Shown here: in pieces, positions 46,410-55,707 of the stretch
Layout: each line of letters starts with the position of its first letter
Numbering within the stretch: the stretch's first letter is position 1
Assembly: GCA_031280035.1 (NCBI GenBank)
Contig: JAITHJ010000002.1
Span: forward strand, 1 to 57,258
Direction: 5' to 3'
DNA: 57,258 nucleotides
Source of the DNA: Spirochaetaceae bacterium
GTDB lineage: Bacteria; Spirochaetota; Spirochaetia; Treponematales; Breznakiellaceae
The notes under the pieces: model-generated
The model's database searches: none
The model's input: the letters and a program-made list of their open reading frames with translations, nothing else
Told to the model about the DNA's origin: nothing
Position numbers and translations under genes: made by a program

Positions 46410-47153
46410 TTAGTGTAAATTGATGCCTATAATATTCTCCGCAGGCATTGAGAAAATAATCCCTTCAGCCTTTGACGCTATGCCAAAGGCTTTGCTTACC
46501 GCTTCCATTATGGGCCCCATCTTCTCCCTTGTGGAAAGAATGATAATGATTTCTTTCTCATCCTGAACGGAGATGCCAAAAAACTTGACAGGGCCGTTGT
46601 GCATAAGGCCGCGCCCGTTAATAACCGTGCCGCCTCCCGCCCCCGCTTCACGGGCCACTCCCATGAATTCCTCGCTGTATCCTTGGTTCAAAATCGCCAT
46701 GATTAAATCGCATTTTGAACCGTCCGTCTGTTCGTTTGCCATATTCTCTCCTTTACCGCTCTGATGATTATTCGCGCCCTCCTCACGAGCGCCAATCGCC
46801 GATAGGCTCTTTTCAACGCTTTCCTTAAAGACCTTCAGGATAGGAGCGTTGATGCCGGACAACGGTACGGAAAACCCAATCCCCGTTCCGGGCATATGCA
46901 GGCCGAGCTTCTTCCCGACTTCCTTTAATAATGCAGGGGCCATCACGCTCTGCTCAAGGCAGATGATAACGGCCTTGTCCGACTTGCCTATGCCAAGCAT
47001 ATCAAGCGTTTCCGAATTCGCCGTGCCTTCCCCTTTAACGACAAAATGAAACCGGACGTGCGCCTGATCAAAAATAGAACTTATATTCTTGACCTTGCTC
47101 CAGTCAACTATAAAAAATACGAGTTTTAATACCACGCGCTTCTTATCGTTCAT
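46410..47153 (-). CDS. Tandem PII-like regulatory protein
   Basis: Start ATG 47153 with GGGG upstream (a TTG at 47159 also overlaps the DUF1538 stop). The protein has two PII-like ferredoxin-fold halves: residues about 1-110 and about 138-247, joined by a hydrophilic linker (GANNHQSGKGENMANEQTDG). The second half contains AREAGAGGGTVINGRG, the PII B-loop region. PII proteins sense ATP/ADP, 2-oxoglutarate or other small molecules and bind membrane transporters. Its neighbour is a membrane DUF1538 protein, so it probably gates that transporter. Confidence 0.78.
   Translation of the reverse strand: MNDKKRVVLKLVFFIVDWSKVKNISSIFDQAHVRFHFVVKGEGTANSETLDMLGIGKSDKAVIICLEQSVMAPALLKEVGKKLGLHMPGTGIGFSVPLSGINAPILKVFKESVEKSLSAIGAREEGANNHQSGKGENMANEQTDGSKCDLIMAILNQGYSEEFMGVAREAGAGGGTVINGRGLMHNGPVKFFGISVQDEKEIIIILSTREKMGPIMEAVSKAFGIASKAEGIIFSMPAENIIGINLH
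46740..46752 (-). promoter_or_regulatory. Internal ribosome-binding site within tandem PII gene
   Basis: AAAGGAGAGAAT stands directly before an in-frame ATG (46742-46740). Translation from here gives a 110-residue protein (46410-46742) corresponding to the second PII-like domain alone, the size of an ordinary PII. This suggests a nested gene or a fusion of two formerly separate genes. Confidence 0.6.
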
Positions 47154-47155
47154 AC

Positions 47156-48751
47156 TCAATCCCCATAGATAATAATCTCTCCGGCTTCCTCTACGGTCAT
47201 AACGTATCCCGCCTGCTTCATCTGCGCCGTCTTTACCCGGTAGACAAGCCCCATAATCTGAATGACGATTAACGGAGCCATCGCTGCCATCGCCACCACG
47301 CCGAACGCATCCCGCAGCATATCACCGCCTGATCCCGAACACGCTCCCATAGCAAGCGGCAGCAGGAAGGTGGACGTCATCGGGCCGGAACATACCCCGC
47401 CTGAGTCAAACGCAATGCCGACAAAAATCTTCGGCACAAAAAACGTCAGCGCAATCGCAATAACATATCCGGGTATCAGTATGTACAGAATATCAATCCT
47501 CAATAGTATACGCGCCATCGTAATGCCCAGCGCGCCGGCCATCCCTACGGCAAGCCCCGTCAGCATCGTCTTTTGCGGAATAGCTCCCGATGAAATAACT
47601 TCGACCTGCTTATTAAGAACATGCACCGCAGGCTCCGCGTCCACTATGAAATAACCTACTATCATCCCAAACGGAATCAGTATCCATTTGAACGGCGATG
47701 AGGCAAGCTCGTTCCCCAGATACTGCCCCACAGGAATAAAGCCGACGTTCACGCCCGTTAAAAACACCACAAGCCCTATAAACGTATACGCAAAGCCTAC
47801 GCCAATGCGCCGTACCTGCTTGAGCTTATAACGGCGCGAAACCCACTGAAAAACCGCAAAGAAGACCACGATTGCGATAAGCGCCTGCAAGACCTCCACC
47901 GTATAGAACGGAAACTCATGCGCGAATTCTCCGGCTATCGCCTGAGTCGTCAAAGGAGACGGCGTTATCTCGATGCCGGTCTTAATATCATCCGGCTTAA
48001 AAAGAATCCCCAAAACCATTATCGCAAGTATAGGCCCCACGCTGCACAATGAGACAAGACCAAAGCTGTCATCCTGCGATCCTTTGTCGCTGCGGATAGA
48101 CGCTACGCCGATGCCCATAGCAAGAATAAACGGAACAGTCATCGGCCCGGTGGTAACGCCGCCGGAATCAAACGCCACCGGTATGAAATACTCAGGCGTC
48201 CAGTACAAGACCGCAAACACGATAAGGTAAAAGACTATAAGTAATATTGAAAGCGGTATCTTCAAAATAACGCGCAGCACGGCGACTACAAGAAAGAAAC
48301 CGACGCCGATGCCCACGGTAAGCACCAGCACCATCTTGGATTGCAGCCACGCCGGCAGCCCCGCTATGTTAAGCGGAACCTGCTGGGCAAGCACCTGTAA
48401 ATCAGGCTCCGCAATCGTGATAAAAAGCCCCATTATAAAGGAAATGCCTATAACGGCTGCAAGTGAAAAAACCGCGTTTACGATACGTACTATCCGGCTT
48501 GAACTGGCGGACTTGTTTGCGGAACGCATAAGCTGAATGCCAATGCCTTCGCCTATCGGCATCATCGACATATCAGCGCCCATAGTAAAAAGCCCCATGC
48601 CGATAATCAATAAGGCTGCGCCCGCTATAAACATCAGCATCATTCCGGCGGGTATTGGCGCCAGTACGACGCTTGCAATAAGTACAATGCCGGTAATCGG
48701 CAGCACTGAGGAAAACGCTTCTCTTATCTTTTCATACAATACCTTATTCAT
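47156..48751 (-). CDS. DUF1538 integral membrane protein, internally duplicated
   Basis: 531 residues with about twelve to fourteen hydrophobic segments. The sequence duplicates itself: FDSGGVTTGPMTVPFILAMG near residue 192 and FDSGGVCSGPMTSTFLLPLAMG near residue 445 (quoted to 20 or fewer in the paper form FDSGGV-x2-GPMT). These are DUF1538 signatures. A transporter or channel role is inferred from topology and from the PII-like neighbour; the substrate is unknown. First gene of a three-gene minus-strand operon. Confidence 0.8.
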   Translation of the reverse strand: MNKVLYEKIREAFSSVLPITGIVLIASVVLAPIPAGMMLMFIAGAALLIIGMGLFTMGADMSMMPIGEGIGIQLMRSANKSASSSRIVRIVNAVFSLAAVIGISFIMGLFITIAEPDLQVLAQQVPLNIAGLPAWLQSKMVLVLTVGIGVGFFLVVAVLRVILKIPLSILLIVFYLIVFAVLYWTPEYFIPVAFDSGGVTTGPMTVPFILAMGIGVASIRSDKGSQDDSFGLVSLCSVGPILAIMVLGILFKPDDIKTGIEITPSPLTTQAIAGEFAHEFPFYTVEVLQALIAIVVFFAVFQWVSRRYKLKQVRRIGVGFAYTFIGLVVFLTGVNVGFIPVGQYLGNELASSPFKWILIPFGMIVGYFIVDAEPAVHVLNKQVEVISSGAIPQKTMLTGLAVGMAGALGITMARILLRIDILYILIPGYVIAIALTFFVPKIFVGIAFDSGGVCSGPMTSTFLLPLAMGACSGSGGDMLRDAFGVVAMAAMAPLIVIQIMGLVYRVKTAQMKQAGYVMTVEEAGEIIIYGD

Positions 48752-48955
48752 TCTTGACTGAAGTATTACGTACTATTTATAATCTGTCAATCATTGTTAT
48801 ATTGTATTCTAGTCTTTTCGGCAGAAAACAGCGCATAATTAAGAAGCAATGCGCTTAAATAAATTACTTTGTCTACAGGCCGTATACGTTCCTTTTAATG
48901 ATAAATAAAACAAATATATACTAAAGTTCACTAAAAAATCATCCGAAAAGCGAGT

Positions 48956-49915
48956 ATGAGCTTTACGCATTTTAGAATGGTGAAAAATAAAATCCATGTA
49001 TCGGTTTGTTTTTTACTGTGTCTTACAGTTCTCGCTGTCTATCCTTCTCTCTATGCGGAAGATATAGTACATATTGTAAAGTACGGCGAAACGATTTATT
49101 CAATGTCGCGCGCATACGGAGTAAACGTTGAAGACATCCTGCTTTTGAACAGCATTGATGACGTGCGCAAGATTTACCCGGGACAGAAAATACTCATCCC
49201 CTCTAGTTCCTTAATGGCAGGGCCTATCTCAGGCGGGTCAGCGCCGCCGGCTGTCATTAAACACAAAGCTGAGAAAGGCGAAACATTATACGGTATCGCC
49301 CGTACCTACGGCATTCAGCTTAAAACCCTGCTGGCGGCAAACAATCTTTCTGAACGCTCCATACTCAGGCCCGGCGACATTTTGAAAATACCGGATCCCG
49401 TTCTCCCGCAGAAGGATGTCAGAACCGCTTCAAGCGATACGTTCTTAGTTGACGGCCTTGCCAAGAATAAAAGCGCCGGCGCGGGAGAGACGGCCTCTTC
49501 AAAAGACAGCGGCGCGCAGGGAACAGGAACGGCTGCGGCTAAAACAGGCGGCGCGCAGCGAGACTGGCCGGTTGACGCAAAAGAGTCGGCGTATATCACG
49601 ACAGGGAAACTCAGTTCAGGGATGGTCCTCACCGGTGAAAAAAGCGAGCCGGTTTTAAGCATATCAAGCGGTACGGTCGTGTTTGCCGGCCCGTATCGCG
49701 GCTACGGGCGCATCGTCATTGTAAAGACCGGCAGCGGGTATGACTACTTCTATGGAGGCTGTGAAAAGATCAGCGTAAACAAAGGCGATCATGTTGTTCC
49801 TGGAATTGAAATCGGCAAGCTCGGCGTTAATGCGGCGACATCGAAACCGCAGTTGACATTCATCGTTCATCACAACCAGAAGCTCGTCGATCCCGCTAAG
49901 GCGCCGCGTTCATAG
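48956..49915 (+). CDS. LysM x2 + LytM (M23-like) protein, catalytic residues lost
   Basis: A signal peptide ends near YPSLYA. Two LysM modules follow (VKYGETIYSMSRAYGVN, about residue 42; AEKGETLYGIARTYGI, about 104). After a Ser/Ala/Gly linker, a LytM fold is recognised (SSGTVVFAGPYRGYG; VNKGDHVVPGIEIGKLG; LVDP). The M23 zinc ligands are missing: the YxHL position reads YGGC and the final HLHF is QLTF. This resembles EnvC/NlpD-type activators of amidases, binding peptidoglycan without cutting it. Confidence 0.85.
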   Translation: MSFTHFRMVKNKIHVSVCFLLCLTVLAVYPSLYAEDIVHIVKYGETIYSMSRAYGVNVEDILLLNSIDDVRKIYPGQKILIPSSSLMAGPISGGSAPPAVIKHKAEKGETLYGIARTYGIQLKTLLAANNLSERSILRPGDILKIPDPVLPQKDVRTASSDTFLVDGLAKNKSAGAGETASSKDSGAQGTGTAAAKTGGAQRDWPVDAKESAYITTGKLSSGMVLTGEKSEPVLSISSGTVVFAGPYRGYGRIVIVKTGSGYDYFYGGCEKISVNKGDHVVPGIEIGKLGVNAATSKPQLTFIVHHNQKLVDPAKAPRS

Positions 49916-50019
49916 ACGGACGTTATGGTTACGATGAATAACCGGAATTACAGCCTGCGGACAGCCCTTGTACCGCTGACGGTACAAACCGAAAAAGCAT
50001 ACGCGCCAACCGGTACTCA

Positions 50020-50829
50020 ATGAAGGTATTATACGTTGCTGAGATAGTCGGCAAGGCCGGTATAGCGTGCTGTAAGAAAGCGCTTATGGAAACGAAGACC
50101 GCAACGGGCGCGGACTTCGTTATCGCCTGCGCGGACGGCGCGACCACAGGAAATGGACTGGGGCGCAGCCACGCGGCGTATCTACGCAAGCTTGGCGCCG
50201 ACGTGCTTACAATGGGCGAATGCTGCTTTTACAAAAAGGACTTAACTGAAAACTTCAATAGCATACCTTATGTTCTGCGTCCGGCGAATCTTGCCTCCAG
50301 CGCGCCCGGCACAGGCGCGCGCGTTTACAAGACATCAAACGGGCAAAAACTTGCCGTTGCGGTATTGCTTGGACAGAGCCATTTCAACAAAGTTCACGCC
50401 GATAATCCGTTTCAGCGTCTGCCTGTTCTTCTGGAGCAGCTTCACGCCGAAACGCCGTTCGTCATTGTTGAATTTCACGCTGAAGCGACAGCGGAGAAAC
50501 TAGCCCTTTTCGCGCTGGCCGCCGGAAAGGCTTCCGCCGTTATCGGCTCACACACACGAGTTCAGACGGCTGACAACAAGATTCTCAAGACCACGGCGGT
50601 AATAACGTGCGCCGGACGAACGGGAAGCATCGATTCATCAGGCGGGTGTAACGCCGCTTCAAAGATCAACAGTTATATTTCAGGGATACCGGACTGGAGC
50701 TATCCCGCATGGGACAGATGTGAATTACAGGGCGTCCTTGTCGACTTGGATGAGCGCGGCGCGGCGGTCTCGATAGAGCGTATTCGCAAAAGCGTCTCCG
50801 GTATCACGCCGGAGAACAGCGGCGGCTGA
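50020..50829 (+). CDS. YmdB-like (TIGR00282) protein with altered metal site
   Basis: 269 residues aligning with YmdB/TIGR00282 calcineurin-like phosphodiesterases over the whole length (KVLYVAEIVGKAG; FHAEATAEK; GSHTRVQTADNKIL). From memory, B. subtilis YmdB uses Asp8, Glu39, Asn40, Asn67, His68, His150, His175 and His177. Here positions 8, 39, 40, 67 and 68 are Glu, Asp, Gly, Glu and Cys, and the second His of GTHTH is Arg. The FHAEAT histidine remains. Changed metal use or loss of catalysis is likely. Confidence 0.8.
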   Translation: MKVLYVAEIVGKAGIACCKKALMETKTATGADFVIACADGATTGNGLGRSHAAYLRKLGADVLTMGECCFYKKDLTENFNSIPYVLRPANLASSAPGTGARVYKTSNGQKLAVAVLLGQSHFNKVHADNPFQRLPVLLEQLHAETPFVIVEFHAEATAEKLALFALAAGKASAVIGSHTRVQTADNKILKTTAVITCAGRTGSIDSSGGCNAASKINSYISGIPDWSYPAWDRCELQGVLVDLDERGAAVSIERIRKSVSGITPENSGG

Positions 50830-50867
50830 CTGTACGCCTCCGCTCCCGCGCCCTCATTCCCGCGCCT

Positions 50868-50970
50868 CCGGCGGACTGACTCGGATGTTGACGGCGCTAT
50901 CCGGCGCGGGGCCGCCCTGCTCAAGCGCGGCGCGCGCCCATTCAGACACGGCCGGCGGACTGACTCGGAT
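50868..50970. repeat. Pair of 19-bp exact direct repeats
   Basis: CCGGCGGACTGACTCGGAT occurs at 50868-50886 and 50952-50970, 84 bp apart, in the GC-rich 194-bp gap between the YmdB-like gene and leuB. A GC hairpin (CCGCC-GGA-GGCGG) lies just beyond. No gene is seen. Confidence 0.7.
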
Positions 50971-51023
50971 ACGGCGCGCCCTTTGCCCGCGCTACAGTCC
51001 GCCGGAGGCGGCGCGCAGCCGTC

Positions 51024-52175
51024 TTACTCAAGCGCGGCAAGCACCGCTTCGCCCATTTCCTTTGTACCGACGATCCTTTCGTTTCCAGAGTCGCCGTCCC
51101 TGCTCGCAATGTCTTTTGTCCGCAGTCCCGCATCCAGCACCGCCGTTACGGCGGCTTCAATTGCGCGCGCTTCTTTCTCCATATTAAAGGAATAGCGGAG
51201 CGCCATTGCGGCGGAAAGTATCGCGGCCAGCGGATTGGCGCTATCTTGTCCGGCAATATCCGGCGCGGAGCCGTGAATCGGCTCGTAGAGTCCCAGAATG
51301 TGCGCGCCGCCCGTTCCTCCATCCGCCCCGCCGCTGCGCGGAACGCCCGCAAGGCTCGCCGAAGGCAGCATCCCGATAGAACCTGTCAGCACAGACGCCT
51401 CGTCAGAAAGGATGTCTCCAAACAGGTTCGACGTAACAATCACATCAAACTGCACCGGAGCGCGAATAAGCTGCATCGCGGCGTTATCAACATAAAGATA
51501 GCTCGTTTCAATATCAGGATAATCCTTAGAGACCCTCTCCCCAACCTCCCGCCACAGACGGGACGATTCAAGCACGTTCGCCTTATCGACAATGCAGAGC
51601 TTTTTCCGGCGCGAGCCGGCGCAGCTATAGCCAACCCGCAAAATACGCTCGATTTCGCCGCTGGAATATCTTTCAGTATCAAACGCGGCGGTTTCGGTCT
51701 CGCCGCCGTCCCGTGCTATGCGCTCCCGCCCGTGCGCGCCAAAGTAGATACCGCCGGTAAGCTCCCGCACGATCAGCATATCGAAGCCCGCCGCACCGCC
51801 GGCTCCGGATATTTCGGGCTTTAACGGACAAGCGGAACGAAGCGGCGGAAGAAGCGCGGCGGGACGAAGGTTCGCAAATACGCCCAAACCGGAGCGAAGC
51901 GCCAATAATCCCTGTTCGGGCCTGACCTGCCCTTTATCCCACTTGGGGCCGCCCATTGCACCCAGCAGCACGGCGCCGCACTGTTTTGCCGTTTCCAGCG
52001 TTTCAAGCGGCAAAGGAGAGCCGGTTTCATCAATCGCCGCACCGCCCGCTTTCAACGGAATAAAATCAAACGAACAGCCGGACGAACGGACGGATTTTTC
52101 CAGCGCGGCAACTGCCCACGCGGTAACTTCCGGACCAATACCGTCTCCTGAAATCAACGCTATTGAAAACTTCAT
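51024..52175 (-). CDS. leuB: 3-isopropylmalate dehydrogenase
   Basis: Start ATG 52175 with AGGAG six bases upstream (the frame opens 24 bases earlier). The 383-residue product shows [10 protein letters not shown] at the N-terminus, [15 protein letters not shown] (substrate), [25 protein letters not shown] with metal Asp, and [20 protein letters not shown] (NAD). It decarboxylates 3-isopropylmalate in leucine synthesis. No other leu gene is nearby. Confidence 0.95.
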   Translation of the reverse strand: MKFSIALISGDGIGPEVTAWAVAALEKSVRSSGCSFDFIPLKAGGAAIDETGSPLPLETLETAKQCGAVLLGAMGGPKWDKGQVRPEQGLLALRSGLGVFANLRPAALLPPLRSACPLKPEISGAGGAAGFDMLIVRELTGGIYFGAHGRERIARDGGETETAAFDTERYSSGEIERILRVGYSCAGSRRKKLCIVDKANVLESSRLWREVGERVSKDYPDIETSYLYVDNAAMQLIRAPVQFDVIVTSNLFGDILSDEASVLTGSIGMLPSASLAGVPRSGGADGGTGGAHILGLYEPIHGSAPDIAGQDSANPLAAILSAAMALRYSFNMEKEARAIEAAVTAVLDAGLRTKDIASRDGDSGNERIVGTKEMGEAVLAALE

Positions 52176-52570
52176 ACTATGCTCCTGATTGTATAACAAA
52201 CGTCAGAAAACAAAATTTTACATCGCCAATACAAAGCAATTATTGTAACACGCCCTAACCCGCATTACCAATAAGAAACCATGTATAGCGCATGCCTCAT
52301 CTCAGCGGATCAATGTCCACTATAACGCCATACAGCAATACATAACAAATTCATCTATCACTGTACGCGCCTTATACTTATTCGTATTTGACAAAAACTC
52401 ATCCACTCAATTTCCAGCAACACTTTCAGTATACTGTACCAGTTTTACTTTATTACAAGACAGAGGATTAATCAAGTCTTGACTCATTATATGAAAGCAC
52501 TTTGTAAGGCATCTGTAAAACATCATTTCCGATACGTCAAAAATGCCATGTACGGTTATCCGGCATAAAA
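52176..52570. other. AT-rich gap between leuB and tag
   Basis: No gene is supported. On the minus strand a promoter for leuB is possible: TTGGTA (52271-52266), 18 bp, TACAAT (52247-52242). A weak hairpin (TTACAATA ... TATT ... GTAA) follows it. Nothing else stands out. Confidence 0.4.
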
Positions 52571-53149
52571 TTATGTTTTACTACAAAGTATTTTCCAGCG
52601 AAAACAATCAATAAGATGATCATTCACCATTCCTGCCGCCTGCATAAATGCATATATGATGGTAGGGCCGACAAACGTAAACCCACGCTGTTTTAATTCT
52701 TTGGATATTGTTGTTGAGAGAGCGGTAAATGCCGGTATTTCTTTTATTGTTCTATAGTTATTCACAATCGTTTTCCCGTCTGTAAACCCCCACAGCCAAT
52801 CAGAAAAACTAACAGGGCCTTCCATAAATGAAAGATAAGCCCGCGCATTTTTTATAACGGACTCAATTTTTAACCTATTCCTTATAATACGATTATCATT
52901 CAGCAGACGCGCTATATCTATATTTGTATAGCACACAATTTTTTCCGCATCAAAGCCATCAAAAGCCGCCCGGTATCCTTCACGCCGCTTTAGGATAGTA
53001 AGCCAAGACAAACCTGCCTGCGCTCCGTCTAAAATAAGAAACTCAAAAAGTTTTCCGCTGTCGCGCAAAGGCACGCCCCATTCCTCATCATGATAACGCT
53101 GATACTCTTCATCGGCTTCACACCAAGGACAGCGAATAACAGGCTTCAC
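52571..53149 (-). CDS. tag: DNA-3-methyladenine glycosylase I
   Basis: GTG start at 53149 overlaps the upstream stop (GTGA). The 192-residue protein has the Tag signature: CPWCEADEEYQRYHDEEWG, LDGAQAGLSWLTILKRR with the essential Glu/Gln region, and FTFVGPTIIYAFMQAAGMVNDH with the zinc ligands His and Cys (Cys at the N-terminus, HLIDC at the end). It removes 3-methyladenine from DNA. Confidence 0.95.
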   Translation of the reverse strand: MKPVIRCPWCEADEEYQRYHDEEWGVPLRDSGKLFEFLILDGAQAGLSWLTILKRREGYRAAFDGFDAEKIVCYTNIDIARLLNDNRIIRNRLKIESVIKNARAYLSFMEGPVSFSDWLWGFTDGKTIVNNYRTIKEIPAFTALSTTISKELKQRGFTFVGPTIIYAFMQAAGMVNDHLIDCFRWKILCSKT

Positions 53150-54435
53150 GCGAGTTCTTCCGCAGCTTTGAAAATTGTATCTAATACAGGCGTAATCTGT
53201 TCTTCATTAAGCGCAGAAAATGCTATTCTAATATATTTTTCGCCAAGCGCTATAACGCCTATACCGTATTTATCCAGCAAAACACGCCGCAAACTTTCCG
53301 CACTGATTCCAGTACATTCAAAACTCATAAAATATCCTGAATTAAAAGGCAGTGCTTTTAGCACCGGATGATTTTGATGCGCGTCAATAAAACGGCGGAC
53401 GGCAAGATACCTCCGCTGTAATATACCAAAATATCGATCTTTGTTGTCTTGCGTTCTTTGATCAGCAAATGTTTTTAACAGCAAAAATTGCGCGGGAGTA
53501 TTTGAACATGATACAGAAGAACGAATCGTTCCCATGAGTTTCTGAATCAGCGCGTCAAAGTGCGCTTTTTTAAGTCCTTTTGATCCAAATGTAATAAATG
53601 CGATACGCAGTCCCCAAACATAATCTTCTTTAGTAGGGCCGTCAGCTTTTACCGCAAGCACTCTATCATGCAGACCTGCCAGACGGCAAAATATTGATTC
53701 CTTGCAGGTATTATCCTCATATAATAAGCCATAATATGCATCATCACATAGAACAAACACATTTGCGCCGGAATCAGCGGCACGGTAAATACATTCGCAC
53801 AGCATGTCAACTTCTGTACTTGTGGGAGAATATCCTGCTGGATTATTCGGAAAATTCAATACGATGCGTACTTCACCAGTTCTTGCCTCATCTTCAATGG
53901 CTTCAGTTATCGAAACAATATCAATACTTTGATCCAGCAAGAAACTGACATTTCTAAGACGCGCTTCGCGGCGTTCTTCGAATATAAGACTGTAATTGTC
54001 CCAACAAGGAGCGTTGATTATAACCGTTTGGTCTTTATCAAAAAAAATATCGGCCATATACGAAATTCCAGCGGTAATACCGGGAACGACTACAGGCAGC
54101 GAAATGAATTCCGCTTTTAACGAAGGATTCTTTTCTAACAGATGCTTAAACCACAACTCACGTACGCTTTCAACACCGGCAGTCGGGGCATAGGCGACAG
54201 TTTCCGCTTCTGAAAGATACGGAAGATGATCGCTTAACGCCGAAAGAATCATTGGCTTTCCCTTGTGAAATGCCATCCCAATAGTCGCGTTGGCAGTCTC
54301 GGCGAACTTTTTTGCCTCTGCTGACTGAACTATAATTCCTTTTGGGAAATAAATTCTTTTCCCAAAATTGGAGAGCATCTTCTCTGCAACAGTTCCTTCT
54401 AAAATACTGTTTAACTCACAGGCAATATGATTCAT
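53146..54435 (-). CDS. Class I/II aminotransferase (PLP)
   Basis: 429 residues, fold-type I: VVPGITAGISYM, the Asp/Asn positions LNFPNNPAGYSP and VLCDDAYYGLLYED, and the PLP lysine in ADGPTKEDYVWGLRIAF. It differs from the neighbour at 54487 in its N-terminus and lysine context. Substrate unknown; an aspartate/aromatic type is possible. The stop overlaps tag. Confidence 0.8.
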   Translation of the reverse strand: MNHIACELNSILEGTVAEKMLSNFGKRIYFPKGIIVQSAEAKKFAETANATIGMAFHKGKPMILSALSDHLPYLSEAETVAYAPTAGVESVRELWFKHLLEKNPSLKAEFISLPVVVPGITAGISYMADIFFDKDQTVIINAPCWDNYSLIFEERREARLRNVSFLLDQSIDIVSITEAIEDEARTGEVRIVLNFPNNPAGYSPTSTEVDMLCECIYRAADSGANVFVLCDDAYYGLLYEDNTCKESIFCRLAGLHDRVLAVKADGPTKEDYVWGLRIAFITFGSKGLKKAHFDALIQKLMGTIRSSVSCSNTPAQFLLLKTFADQRTQDNKDRYFGILQRRYLAVRRFIDAHQNHPVLKALPFNSGYFMSFECTGISAESLRRVLLDKYGIGVIALGEKYIRIAFSALNEEQITPVLDTIFKAAEELA

Positions 54436-54486
54436 GATATTTCTTATTATATCTTATTATTACACTTATGTTAATATAGAATTCTA

Positions 54487-55707
54487 TCAAGATTCTTGGC
54501 GATAATTCTCAAGAAATTGAGCAAGTTTTGTAAACGCCGTACAAAGCGTTTCTTTTTCAGGAAGAAATACAACACGAAAATGATCCGGCATGTGCCAATT
54601 AAATCCAGTACCATGTACTAAAAGTATATGTTCTGATTTTAAGAAATCCATAATAAATTTCTCATCGTTTGTTATATTAAAACGCTTTACATCTATTTTA
54701 GGAAAACAATAAAGCGCCCCTTTAGGCTTAACAACTTCTATGCCCGGAATTTGCGATAATAACTCTATTGCAGTATCACGTTGTTCACGCAAACGGCCTC
54801 CAGGCAATACAAAATCTTTTATGCTTTGATACCCGCCTAAAGCGGTTTGGATTGCAAATTGCGCCGGTACATTTGCACATAAACGCATATTTGCAAGCAT
54901 ATTTATTCCCTCACAGTAGCCCTGCGCTGTTTTTTTATTGCCTGAAAGCACCATCCAGCCAGAACGAAATCCGGCGGCGCGGTATGCTTTTGACAGGCCG
55001 TTAAACGATATTGTAAGAATATTATTACTTATTAACGCCATAGGAATATGTACTGCATCATCATATATTATACGATCATATATTTCATCTGCAAATACAA
55101 TAAGCTCATGCTCTTCTGCCAATCTTGCAATGCCTTCAAGTATTGCCTTATCATACACAGCTCCTGTAGGGTTATTTGGATTTATTATTACAACCGCCTT
55201 TGTATGGGCATTTATCTTTGATCTTATATCATTTAAATCAGGATTCCATCCTGAAATTTCATCACAAATATAGTGAACCGCTTTTCCGCCGGCAAGCGTA
55301 ACTGCCGCCGTCCATAATGGATAGTCCGGCATTGGAATCAACACTTCATCGCCTGAATTCAGCAAAGCCTGCATTGCCATCATTATAAGTTCGCTTACGC
55401 CATTACCTATCCATATATCATCAATCGTAACGCCTGTAACGCCTTTATTTTGAAAATCCTGCATTATTGCTTTACGCGCCGAAAAAAGACCGGCTGAGTC
55501 GCAGTATCCTTGGGCATCTTGCAGATTTACAATAATATCATGAACAATTTCGTCAGGGGCCGTAAACCCAAAATAAGCGGGATTGCCTATATTAAGTTTT
55601 AATATCCTAAAACCATCGTTTTCAAGGCACTTTGCCTGATCCAATACAGGCCCGCGGATATCATAGCATACATTATTGAGTTTTGCGGACTTGCTAAATA
55701 TTCTCAT
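54487..55707 (-). CDS. AlaA-like alanine aminotransferase
   Basis: 406 residues with DIRGPVLDQAKCLE, NIGNPAYFGF, NPNNPTGAVYD, ADEIYDRIIYDD and the PLP lysine in SFNGLSKAYRAAGFRSGW, as in E. coli AlaA. The reaction is glutamate-pyruvate transamination. Start ATG overlaps the upstream HAD gene stop (ATGA). Confidence 0.88.
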   Translation of the reverse strand: MRIFSKSAKLNNVCYDIRGPVLDQAKCLENDGFRILKLNIGNPAYFGFTAPDEIVHDIIVNLQDAQGYCDSAGLFSARKAIMQDFQNKGVTGVTIDDIWIGNGVSELIMMAMQALLNSGDEVLIPMPDYPLWTAAVTLAGGKAVHYICDEISGWNPDLNDIRSKINAHTKAVVIINPNNPTGAVYDKAILEGIARLAEEHELIVFADEIYDRIIYDDAVHIPMALISNNILTISFNGLSKAYRAAGFRSGWMVLSGNKKTAQGYCEGINMLANMRLCANVPAQFAIQTALGGYQSIKDFVLPGGRLREQRDTAIELLSQIPGIEVVKPKGALYCFPKIDVKRFNITNDEKFIMDFLKSEHILLVHGTGFNWHMPDHFRVVFLPEKETLCTAFTKLAQFLENYRQES

